Virus record (IMG/VR): IMGVR_UViG_3300005095_000050
Span: 1 to 21,072 of that record
DNA from: a virus
DNA length: 21,072 nt
Reading direction: 5' to 3' (one strand)
Shown: piece by piece, positions 1 through 7,441 of the stretch
Position numbering within the stretch: position 1 is the first letter of the stretch
Layout of the letters: each line of letters starts with the position of its first letter
Notes under the pieces: model-generated
Seen by the model: the letters and a program-made list of their open reading frames with translations, nothing else
Told to the model about the DNA's origin: nothing
Databases searched by the model: none
Position numbers and translations under genes: made by a program

Positions 1-2378
1 GATTTTACTCTTTCTTCTATTGCGTTTATATTTAATTTATCTATTTTTACTTTACCTGTTTGTTCCATAGTAAAATAAGCAAACTCAGTGGGTTTTTGTT
101 TGAATTCATCTTTTATTGATTTAATTAGTTCTTTTGTGTATTCATTTGCTTTTTCTTTTATTTTATCTTTATTTTTGCTTATATGTCTTTCAACTAATCC
201 ATCTATGTCTTTTTTTGTTATTTTTGTTTTTGATTTAGTAAATTTAGCTTCGTATTGTTTCTTTTTAAATATTCTTGCTCTTTCTTCTACGGCTTCAGTT
301 ATTGAGTCTTTAACAGAACCAAGTTCATCTGTTTTACCTGTGAATATTGAATTTAGTTTTTTAACAAAATCAGTATATATTTCTTTTTTATTTATTTTTG
401 GTTCTACTGACGACTCACCTTTGTCTAGAGACGCTATAAACGATTTGTTTTTTTCGTCAAGATATGGAAAATCTTTGTCTAATACTTGAGATAATATATC
501 GCTTTCAAATTGATCATATTCTGTGCTTATATTTTCGATTAATGCTTCTTTGTTTTTTATTTTATCTACTTCTTTTAAAATATTGTTGTGAAGATCAAGA
601 ACGTATGCTGATTTAACTAACTTATCTTTATCTTCTATAGTTTTTGGTTTTTCGTTTAGATATTTATTTATAGTTTCATATGTATTTAATAGATCATCGT
701 TATCATATTTTGAATATTCTTTGTATAACTTTTTTAAATTACTGTTTTTGTTTAATTCTGATCTACTAATTTTTATATATCCATCTTTTAATAGTTCTTT
801 TGCATTATTTAGTTTATTTATATCTTTTTTTCTTAGTTTAGATTCAATTGATATTTTATTTGCAATTTTAGTAAATTCATTAGAACCAATGTGCTTGGTG
901 TTGATATCAGTTAAATGTTTGTCAAGTGATCTTGCAATAGTGCTTAAATTTGTGTTTTTACCAATGATTATTTTGTTTGGTTCTATTTTTAATTTATCTC
1001 CAAACTCAATATTGTAATTGTCTAATTTAGTATCTAATGTGTCTTCGAGAATTGTTTTTATTCTATTTGTATCTTTTTTAAAGATAGCATCTTTAAAATG
1101 CTTTGAGGTTATTTTTTTATCATATGCAGTTGGTTCTGTGTCAATATATTTAGGAGTTCCTCCAGCAAAATCAACCATATCTTTGTTATCGAAAGATTTC
1201 TTAATGTCGTTTAAAGCTTTTATATAATTTTCTCTTGTTACTTTTTCATCTCTGTATGCTTTCATAAAATCAGACAGTTCACCTTTTCCATATGTTGATT
1301 CAAATGTATTTATAATTCTATCCATATCATCTTTTGATTTAGAACCAAGTAATTCGTCAGAATAAGCAAAGAATTCATTTAAACCTTCGTCTTGTTTAGG
1401 TATTTTTGTTTTTGTATCTATGTTTTTATGTGTAAGCTCGTGAGATAGTATTTGTGATAATGACATACCATCATCAATTATATTATCTGGATTTATTCTT
1501 ATGTGCGCTTGTCCATTGTTGTCGTATGATACTGTTGCATATGATCTTAAATTTTCATCTATCGAAATTGAAGCAATGTTACCTGTGTTAAATTTTTCTG
1601 ATACTATGCTTTTTGCTTTTTCTGGATTGTGTTGAATTAATGAATATAGCTCCATCTCTTCATCTGGATGAAACATTGGTGGTTCTGAATATTTAATTTC
1701 TCCATTGTCGATATCAAGCATATCGACTTTTTTGCCTTTTATTCTGTCTTTAGTTTTGTTTATTTTTTCTTTTGTTTTAGATAGATCAAGTTTTGGTACT
1801 GTTACTTTATTTTTGACTCCATACAATGTTTTACCAGCTGATATTGATCCTCTTATGGCAATATCAGGTATTGCATTAAATGCAACTTGTTTAGCAAATT
1901 CTGATTTATCAACAGATACTGATCCATCTTCGTTTAATTCATAAGGTATTTCTCCTTTTGATATATCATATCCAGATTGACCTAATGATAATGCTGGTGT
2001 TTCTTTGGTAACAAATCCTGTAGTTTTTGATAGTAATTTATTTTCTATTTTATTTTCAACTACTTTTGCTACTTTACTTGATAACGATAAGCCTTTTGTG
2101 TATGGAATACCAAAAGATAGTGTATCAACTAATATTTCAGTTGGAGTAGAACCTTGAACAGCTTGATTTATTGTTTCTATTTCTTCTAACGCTCTTTGTT
2201 GAATTAGGTTAGCTTTGTTCTTATCTTTTATTAATGATGGCGCAAATAATATTGCAGTATTACCAGCAACGTTTCTTAAGAATGTATCTAAAGTATAATC
2301 GCTTGTTCCTATAGTTAAGATATTGTTTTGTTTGTATTGTTTGTCTTTTTGCCCAAGATATAATAATTTATCACCCAT
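1..2378 (-). CDS. Large internal virion protein with embedded zinc-metallopeptidase motif (3' end outside window)
   Basis: An uninterrupted minus-strand frame runs from ATG at 2378 to the window edge, giving at least 792 codons; the C-terminus is missing. AGGAAT lies just upstream of the ATG. The protein is Lys/Asp/Asn-rich and largely helical. The clear motif is HELTH at residues 313-317 (positions 1428-1442), followed about 17 residues later by EGLNEFFAYSDELL. This is the HExxH plus downstream Glu layout of zincin peptidases, and the second part resembles the ANxFAAELL element of ImmA/IrrE-like (M78) enzymes. It is the last gene of the run capsid, small virion proteins, coiled-coil protein. 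In podoviruses that position holds large ejected internal proteins, some with an enzymatic domain (T7 gp16 has a transglycosylase). I infer an ejected or virion-associated protein with a possible peptidase. The target is unknown, and a degenerate domain is possible. Confidence 0.8.
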   Translation of the reverse strand, partial: MGDKLLYLGQKDKQYKQNNILTIGTSDYTLDTFLRNVAGNTAILFAPSLIKDKNKANLIQQRALEEIETINQAVQGSTPTEILVDTLSFGIPYTKGLSLSSKVAKVVENKIENKLLSKTTGFVTKETPALSLGQSGYDISKGEIPYELNEDGSVSVDKSEFAKQVAFNAIPDIAIRGSISAGKTLYGVKNKVTVPKLDLSKTKEKINKTKDRIKGKKVDMLDIDNGEIKYSEPPMFHPDEEMELYSLIQHNPEKAKSIVSEKFNTGNIASISIDENLRSYATVSYDNNGQAHIRINPDNIIDDGMSLSQILSHELTHKNIDTKTKIPKQDEGLNEFFAYSDELLGSKSKDDMDRIINTFESTYGKGELSDFMKAYRDEKVTRENYIKALNDIKKSFDNKDMVDFAGGTPKYIDTEPTAYDKKITSKHFKDAIFKKDTNRIKTILEDTLDTKLDNYNIEFGDKLKIEPNKIIIGKNTNLSTIARSLDKHLTDINTKHIGSNEFTKIANKISIESKLRKKDINKLNNAKELLKDGYIKISRSELNKNSNLKKLYKEYSKYDNDDLLNTYETINKYLNEKPKTIEDKDKLVKSAYVLDLHNNILKEVDKIKNKEALIENISTEYDQFESDILSQVLDKDFPYLDEKNKSFIASLDKGESSVEPKINKKEIYTDFVKKLNSIFTGKTDELGSVKDSITEAVEERARIFKKKQYEAKFTKSKTKITKKDIDGLVERHISKNKDKIKEKANEYTKELIKSIKDEFKQKPTEFAYFTMEQTGKVKIDKLNINAIEERVK

Positions 2379-2386
2379 ATTTATTC

Positions 2387-4291
2387 CTACTTGTTATCTT
2401 TTAAGATCTTAGAAAGGGTAAACAACGACATTAGAGTATAGTCAGTTATTGCTTCATCTTTTGTTTTATATCCTAGCCTTTTATAATTTTTAGATAGGAA
2501 TCTGTATACTTCGTTTGTTACTGCGTTTGGATTTATTGTTTTTTGTTTTAAGAATTTAGAGCCAATTTGTGATTTTAAAAATTCTGAATTTATGTATGTT
2601 AATTTATTAGAAAAATCATCAAACATTTTATTGTTTATTATTTGTAGTTGTTTTAAAGCGTATTTATCACCTTTTGATGCTTTTTCTTGCAAATTAACTA
2701 ATGTTTTATACTTGTATCCTTGTGGTAGGTGCTTTTCTATAGAATAAATAATATTTCTTGCATCTCTATCACCACTCTTAAACGATTCATATAAACTATT
2801 GTCTATTGGATCAAATCTGTCAGTTGTTATAGAACCAATGAATGGTAAATAAAACCCATTTTTAAATGATTCTCTAGATATATTCTCAGCTTTATCAACA
2901 TTGTTTTCAAATCCAAAAAATTTTTTTATCTTATTTCCTATAACAGTAAATAATCCTCTATTATCGTTAAGATAAGAACCAACTGAGAATGACAATGATA
3001 ATTCTGGATTGGTTCTAGATATTTCATCTAACGCTTTAACTTGATTATCTGAAAATTTATCAATGAAAGGAAGTTTTTTAACGAAATGAATAAACCAATT
3101 TTCACCTATTAAATTATCAGGATCTACTGTATTTGTTACTAGACTTGGTTCTTTTGAGCCAAGAGTTTTTCTGTAGTCATTTAAATTTGTTTTAAGATTA
3201 TTTGTTCTTTTTTTTAAAATATCGTAGTCTTCTTTTAAGCCAGATATTTCTAACATTTTACTGAAGTTTTTATATTTTTTAGATAAAGAATCTATTGTTT
3301 TTACTTTTTCATTATCTGGTATGTTCATATCTAAAATATATTTAATTTTATCTCTAAACTCATTAGAGTATTTATTTATAATATCTTGATCTATGTTTTG
3401 TAGTTTTCCATATTTTAGAACGTTTGATAGTTTATCGCTAAACTCAATGTCGTTACTGTTTATTAAACCAAGTAGATTATTTATTTTGTTTTCTTGATAT
3501 TTATCATTGTATGCTAATGTTTGAGTGTATGGTAATGTTTGTTCAACTTCAGGATTGTCAACGATCTTGTTTTCTGGTTTTAATAAAGTATCTATATTTA
3601 ATGAATAATCATCTATATTTTTTTTTATGCTATTGCTTCTAATGTTTGATTGATTGTATTGTTGCTGATCGTATTGATCAATATCATATTGTCCTTCAGA
3701 TAAGCCAAACTCTCTTTCAAAGTTTCTTTCTAATCTTATGTATTCAGGATTTACTATTTTTTTCGTTAAGCCTGTTGATGAGTCAATAACTTCAATAGTT
3801 TTAGGTGCATTTTTTAATGCTATTTTATATGCTTCAAATTTATCATTTTTATTATTGTTATTTAGCTCAAGATATAATTTGTTTTTATTAAAATTCAATT
3901 TTTCTTTGCTTATATCAAGCATACCAAGCTTGTATGCTTTATTTAGCTGATATTCTTTATTAAAATGGTCATCAGCTTGTTTTAATTTTAAATAATCAAA
4001 ATTAAGACTATCCTCAAATTGTTTTTGTTTCTGTGATAATTGTTTCTCTCTAAAACTTTCATCTGAAATAATTTTCCTAGCTTGCAATTCTAACTGTTTA
4101 TTCTGTAATAATTGTTGTTGTCTTCTAGCTTCTGCTTGTTCTAATAGTGAAATCATTTTCATAGATAAAGATGCTGATGAATTAAATAAATTAGATGCTA
4201 TATTCATAAACTGACTAGCTGTTCTTGCAGTATTAGATGAAGCTGAAGCACCTTGTGAGAGAGTTTGAATATATGGATTCTGTATTGGCAT
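2387..4291 (-). CDS. Coiled-coil internal virion (ejection-type) protein
   Basis: This is a 634-residue protein starting MPIQNPYIQ. The ATG at 4291 shares bases with the TAA of the preceding gene (TAATG) and has AAAGG six bases before it. The longer in-frame start at 4306 has no such site. Residues 1-45 are Ala/Ser-rich. Residues 45-115 are dense in Gln, Lys and Glu and predicted to be a long coiled coil. The rest is a polar, Lys/Asn/Asp-rich helical protein with no catalytic motif I can recognise. Size, composition and position after the capsid genes match internal core or ejection proteins of podoviruses. It is tightly coupled to the 117-residue protein upstream and the peptidase-containing protein downstream, so the three may assemble together. 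The assignment rests on context and composition, not on a recognised family signature. Confidence 0.78.
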   Translation of the reverse strand: MPIQNPYIQTLSQGASASSNTARTASQFMNIASNLFNSSASLSMKMISLLEQAEARRQQQLLQNKQLELQARKIISDESFREKQLSQKQKQFEDSLNFDYLKLKQADDHFNKEYQLNKAYKLGMLDISKEKLNFNKNKLYLELNNNNKNDKFEAYKIALKNAPKTIEVIDSSTGLTKKIVNPEYIRLERNFEREFGLSEGQYDIDQYDQQQYNQSNIRSNSIKKNIDDYSLNIDTLLKPENKIVDNPEVEQTLPYTQTLAYNDKYQENKINNLLGLINSNDIEFSDKLSNVLKYGKLQNIDQDIINKYSNEFRDKIKYILDMNIPDNEKVKTIDSLSKKYKNFSKMLEISGLKEDYDILKKRTNNLKTNLNDYRKTLGSKEPSLVTNTVDPDNLIGENWFIHFVKKLPFIDKFSDNQVKALDEISRTNPELSLSFSVGSYLNDNRGLFTVIGNKIKKFFGFENNVDKAENISRESFKNGFYLPFIGSITTDRFDPIDNSLYESFKSGDRDARNIIYSIEKHLPQGYKYKTLVNLQEKASKGDKYALKQLQIINNKMFDDFSNKLTYINSEFLKSQIGSKFLKQKTINPNAVTNEVYRFLSKNYKRLGYKTKDEAITDYTLMSLFTLSKILKDNK

Positions 4292-4644
4292 TACTCGCCT
4301 TTCCATTCGCTAGTTATTTTTTCTCTTAATGATTTTATTCTGTCTAATTCTTCTTTTGTTTTGCTCCATTGATCTTTAGCTAGTGACAGCTGATCTTTAG
4401 CTAATCCATAATTTTTAAATCCTAAATATAAAGAACCAAGAGTTCCTAAAGTTGATATTCCGTAGTTTAACGGTTTAAGGTATTGTTCTGTAAAGTTTTG
4501 CATAGTTTGTTGGTTCTGAACGTAAGATTGATTTGATAGTGTTTTCATTGTGTAGTCAACTTGTGGCTCTATATATCCTGTATTATTTTTAATCATATTA
4601 TTGTCTACATATTTGAAATTTCCAAGAGTTCCTATTTCATACAT
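4291..4644 (-). CDS. Small internal virion protein
   Basis: A 117-residue protein with AAAGGA five bases before the ATG. The N-terminal half is polar and Asn/Gln-rich. A Gly-rich, weakly hydrophobic stretch follows at about residues 62-78 (ISTLGTLGSLYLGF), then a charged helix with the near-repeat LAKDQLSLAKDQW and a Lys/Glu-rich end. A Gly/Leu segment followed by an LAKDQL-type helix is common in small proteins beside capsid genes of podoviruses, where related proteins are internal or ejection components. Its TAA overlaps the next gene's ATG, which implies translational coupling to the 634-residue coiled-coil protein. No enzyme motif is visible. A small membrane-active ejection protein is my best inference; the family is not firmly recognised. 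Confidence 0.75.
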   Translation of the reverse strand: MYEIGTLGNFKYVDNNMIKNNTGYIEPQVDYTMKTLSNQSYVQNQQTMQNFTEQYLKPLNYGISTLGTLGSLYLGFKNYGLAKDQLSLAKDQWSKTKEELDRIKSLREKITSEWKGE

Positions 4645-4678
4645 TGGAGTCCTTTTGAGGTAATAAATTATCTAAATC

Positions 4679-4702
4679 ATAGAACCACAAAGTTGGTTCT
4701 AT
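4679..4702. terminator. Hairpin built from a motif pair, between two virion genes
   Basis: ATAGAACCA (4679-4687) and TGGTTCTAT (4694-4702) form a perfect 9-bp stem with a 6-nt loop. It lies 3' of the 103-residue gene on the transcribed strand. The sequence after it is A/T-rich but has no clean U run, so it would be a weak terminator or an RNA end-protecting hairpin. The arms are copies of the octamer spread through the window, one exact (4693-4700) and one with a last-base change (4681-4688). A protein-binding inverted site is therefore an alternative. Confidence 0.4.
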
Positions 4703-4705
4703 TGT

Positions 4706-5017
4706 TTAAACAATTTTTACGAAATATTTAGGAACATACTTTACTTTTGCATTTTGAATATCGTTATTTTTAGCAATTCTGTTTGCTTTTTCTTGTGGTA
4801 TTTGTAATTGTTCCATAATTGCTCTAGGGTCTAGTTTAGAGTTAACTTTTCTTGGTTCTTTTTGTCTTTCTAGAGCTTTTAAATCCATTTGAGAAATAAT
4901 CACAGGAATATCGTACGGAATAACTTTACCATTTGCTTTAGCGTATCCTTCTTTATCTGCGTTATCTGTAGCTGGCTTAACAATAACTTTTACTTTATCA
5001 GATTTGGCTTTTGCCAT
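4706..5017 (-). CDS. Small basic protein downstream of the major capsid gene
   Basis: A 103-residue, Lys-rich protein with AAGGAG upstream of its ATG. The first 20 residues are mostly Lys, Ala, Val and Asp (MAKAKSDKVKVIVKP). The middle has the segment VIPYDIPVIISQMD and the C-terminus ends in YVPKYFVKIV. No catalytic motif is visible. It is flanked by two hairpins, one behind the capsid gene and one behind its own stop codon. A small basic protein directly after the capsid gene could be a head decoration, completion or DNA-associated virion protein, but I cannot place it in a family. Confidence 0.7.
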   Translation of the reverse strand: MAKAKSDKVKVIVKPATDNADKEGYAKANGKVIPYDIPVIISQMDLKALERQKEPRKVNSKLDPRAIMEQLQIPQEKANRIAKNNDIQNAKVKYVPKYFVKIV

Positions 5018-5044
5018 ATTTTCTCCTTTTTAGTAGATTAAATC

Positions 5045-5069
5045 GAATGTGGAGAAAAACTCCACACTC
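5045..5069 (-). terminator. Strong stem-loop behind the major capsid gene
   Basis: Read on the transcribed strand, GAGTGTGGAG (5069-5060), loop TTTTT and CTCCACATTC (5054-5045) form a 10-bp stem with a single G-U pair. It starts about 11 bases after the capsid stop codon. There is no proper U run after the stem. It may act as a partial terminator or as a 3' stabiliser of capsid mRNA, a common arrangement behind phage major capsid genes. Confidence 0.6.
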
Positions 5070-5080
5070 TGTTTAAGCTA

Positions 5081-6154
5081 CTAGTCGATAGTGAAATTGA
5101 ATTTGATCACTCCAAGTCTTTCTGGATAAAGAACTTTTGCCCCAATCCAAGATTTCCAACCAATTGTTCCAAATCTATTAAGAGCATCTGATTTATCAGA
5201 GCCACCAATTGGTTTAACGATAACCTGAACTCTTTTTTTACCTCTTAAAGGAATTTGTGCTGTATGATCTTTACCCATGATTAGCATTTCACCTGTGTAT
5301 AGACCATCAGTATCTGTTGCACTAATTGACATGTTTTCATTTTCAATAACTCTAACGTCACCAATCATTCCAATTTCACCATCAAGTGGTTTTACTGAAC
5401 CTGTTGCATATTTTTCTAGTGGAATGAATTTCTCATTGTCTTTTAATTTGTCTCCAGCAAGTGGGTTAACGATACCAATGTATCTTGACCATACAGGAAT
5501 TGTTCCATACTTAGGTGTAGCACTAATAATGCTATTTACATATTTTGCTCCAGATAGCCTTAGTTGTAATCCGATCTTTCTAATTGCTTTTGCAAAAGAT
5601 TCGCTTTCGATTTTGTCTTCTGGATCAGTGTTTCCTGTGATATCCTGTAAATGTCCAGCTCCGTTAACCATAAAATCTCTGTAGAATCCATCAATTACTA
5701 AAGATGCAACATCACTGTACTGTTTAACGTTCTCACTAATTGTGTACATATCGTGAAATAACTCAAGCTCTTCAGTGTATGTCATCCATGCACCAATTGG
5801 GATAACTTCAGCTTCAGTTTTTACAACTTGCATTGCTCCCTTTTCATCTCCTGAGCTACCCTCACTTAAAATAAAATCTTGATATGCATTCTCTGGAATT
5901 AGAGTAGCAATACCTTCTCCATCAGTATTGCCTGTGTAATTTTTGTAAATATCATTAACAAACATTAAGTCTTTCATTGGAATCCATCTTTTGAATTCAA
6001 TCTTTTGTGAATTCCTTTGTGGAAGTTCTTTTCTTAAAGTAGCAAATCTATCGAATACTGTTTTTTGAGCCAATTCAGCTGTCATTAATTTATCAACATA
6101 TGCTTGTTGAGCATCGCTTAACCCTGAACCTTGTGTTCCGTATGTAACACCCAT
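5081..6154 (-). CDS. Major capsid protein, N4 gp56-like family
   Basis: A 357-residue protein that builds the icosahedral shell. The N-terminus has the typical pattern of the N4 gp56-type major capsid family: TYGTQGSGLSDAQQAYVDKL, then LRKELPQRNSQKIEFKRW (a Ser/Gln-Lys-x-Ile-Glu-Phe-x-Arg element at about residues 45-62). The C-terminal half carries GKDHTAQIPLRG and RFGTIGWKSWIGAKVL, also usual in the family. Length is normal. AAGGAG stands five bases before the ATG, and the gene ends in a double stop TAGTAG followed by a strong hairpin. Codon use is less extreme and more C-rich than in the neighbours, as expected for a highly expressed gene. It sits directly after the scaffold gene. I find no exact copy of the AGAACCAA octamer inside it. 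Confidence 0.93.
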   Translation of the reverse strand: MGVTYGTQGSGLSDAQQAYVDKLMTAELAQKTVFDRFATLRKELPQRNSQKIEFKRWIPMKDLMFVNDIYKNYTGNTDGEGIATLIPENAYQDFILSEGSSGDEKGAMQVVKTEAEVIPIGAWMTYTEELELFHDMYTISENVKQYSDVASLVIDGFYRDFMVNGAGHLQDITGNTDPEDKIESESFAKAIRKIGLQLRLSGAKYVNSIISATPKYGTIPVWSRYIGIVNPLAGDKLKDNEKFIPLEKYATGSVKPLDGEIGMIGDVRVIENENMSISATDTDGLYTGEMLIMGKDHTAQIPLRGKKRVQVIVKPIGGSDKSDALNRFGTIGWKSWIGAKVLYPERLGVIKFNFTID

Positions 6155-6170
6155 GATATCTCCTTATATT

Positions 6171-7220
6171 TTATTTTTTAAACAATTCTTTTTCAAGCTC
6201 GTTTAAGTCTTTGTCCCATAATTCATCATATGAGACTTTCTTTCTTTTAATTTGCCTTTTAGGTTTTCTTTTTATATTTTTTTGCATTGGTTCTGTTAGT
6301 TGTCTTTGTGATAATAAATCATTTGCTATTGCTCTGTAAAGATCAAGCCACTTTACATGAGCATATCTATCCATTGATTTTAGTTTAATCAATTCAGGAA
6401 ATACTCTGTCAAATTCGCCTGTTTGAATAGAACCAACGAAGTCTGCAAATAATTCAGCTTCAGCTATTTCTCGTTTGAATTCGTCTGGAACTTGGTTGTT
6501 CCAAACACTTACCACCAATCCAGCTAATTCTGGATCTCTTTGTTGAATATCGTTAAAAACTTCTTCAATGTGGTTTTGTTGTTTTACTTCTGGTTTGTAA
6601 TCAATCTCATCATCAAATAAATCATCAGTTGGTTCTAAATTGAATTTTTCTTGAAGATATTTAATTGCTTCAGATTTTCCATTCTTAGCATCAGCTAAAG
6701 CAACAATATCTTCTTCAGTTAAACCAGCATTCTCTATTAGATCAACAATTCTTCTGTGAGGTTTGATCTTACTCATTTTAAATGAGTAATCTAATCCTTT
6801 TTGAGCAAGCTCAATTAACTCATCCTCATTGTTGACCCATATTTCTTTACCTCTGTATTTTAAAGGCTTTGTAACCACTATTCTTTTTTTATCTTCATTA
6901 GAACCAATAGTGTCATCTTCTTCGTCAGTCTCATCAGTTGGTTCTTCGTATTGCTCGTATGTTTCTTCTATTTCTTCGTTTTCTTCTTCTGTTTCATTTT
7001 CCTCTGTTTCTTCTTGCATGCCATCTTCTTCTCCTGTGTTTTTGCTATTTAAGTCTTCAAGTGATATTTCGTCATCATTCCAAATATCATCATAAGATAA
7101 ATTTTCTTCTGTATTGTTTTCTTCGACCTCTGTTTGAGTGTCGTTAGCATCTTCAAGTTCATTAAACTCTTGTGCTTCCATCTCTTCGTTTGATGGAGTA
7201 GCCAAAGTTTTGTCTTCCAT
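6171..7220 (-). CDS. Scaffold (head assembly) protein, highly acidic
   Basis: A 349-residue protein between portal and capsid genes. Residues 1-110 are extremely Glu/Asp-rich, the middle is a mixed helical region, and residues 312-327 are a basic cluster (KNIKRKPKRQIKRKK). An acidic protein with a short basic C-terminal end, located just upstream of the coat gene, is the signature of phage scaffolding proteins, whose basic tail binds the coat protein. A short element is repeated at the two ends: LSYDDIW at residues 41-47 and VSYDELW at 329-335, each followed by an acidic/Leu helix. No protease motif is visible. The ATG overlaps the stop of the 73-residue gene as TAATG. Five exact AGAACCAA octamers lie within it. 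Confidence 0.82.
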   Translation of the reverse strand: MEDKTLATPSNEEMEAQEFNELEDANDTQTEVEENNTEENLSYDDIWNDDEISLEDLNSKNTGEEDGMQEETEENETEEENEEIEETYEQYEEPTDETDEEDDTIGSNEDKKRIVVTKPLKYRGKEIWVNNEDELIELAQKGLDYSFKMSKIKPHRRIVDLIENAGLTEEDIVALADAKNGKSEAIKYLQEKFNLEPTDDLFDDEIDYKPEVKQQNHIEEVFNDIQQRDPELAGLVVSVWNNQVPDEFKREIAEAELFADFVGSIQTGEFDRVFPELIKLKSMDRYAHVKWLDLYRAIANDLLSQRQLTEPMQKNIKRKPKRQIKRKKVSYDELWDKDLNELEKELFKK

Positions 7221-7441
7221 TAATTCTCCTTGTCTTTTTCGTTAATTATATCATATTCGCTTATTTTAGCGTCTACAAAGCGTTTAAATGATTGAATTGC
7301 CTTAAGTTCATCAATTACCTTTTGGTTATCTAAATCTTCGTTATAAATCATCTTAAGAGCTCTTTCAACTGTGTATTCTTCAACAAAAGAACCAAACGCT
7401 TTGTTTTCCAACAAATCTATAATATAATGCTTATCATCCAT
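7220..7441 (-). CDS. Small hypothetical protein between portal and scaffold
   Basis: A 73-residue acidic protein with AAGGAG upstream of its ATG. It overlaps the portal gene by 8 bases at its start and the scaffold gene by 1 base at its end. The sequence is predicted helical, with motifs such as LLENKAFGSFVEEYTVERAL, and ends in a charged tail. I do not recognise it. Position and coupling imply a role in head assembly, perhaps an assembly chaperone. Confidence 0.72.
   Translation of the reverse strand: MDDKHYIIDLLENKAFGSFVEEYTVERALKMIYNEDLDNQKVIDELKAIQSFKRFVDAKISEYDIINEKDKEN

Noticed and set aside
88-1944. Several plus-strand open frames over the left end, Phe/Ser/Leu-rich and membrane-like.
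   Set aside because: They are antisense shadows of the long minus-strand virion gene, and their hydrophobic look comes from complementing Lys/Glu/Asn codons. They have no ribosome sites.
6829-7147. Plus-strand Ser-rich frames opposite the acidic scaffold region.
   Set aside because: They are complements of Glu/Asp-rich codons in the scaffold gene, with no ribosome site.
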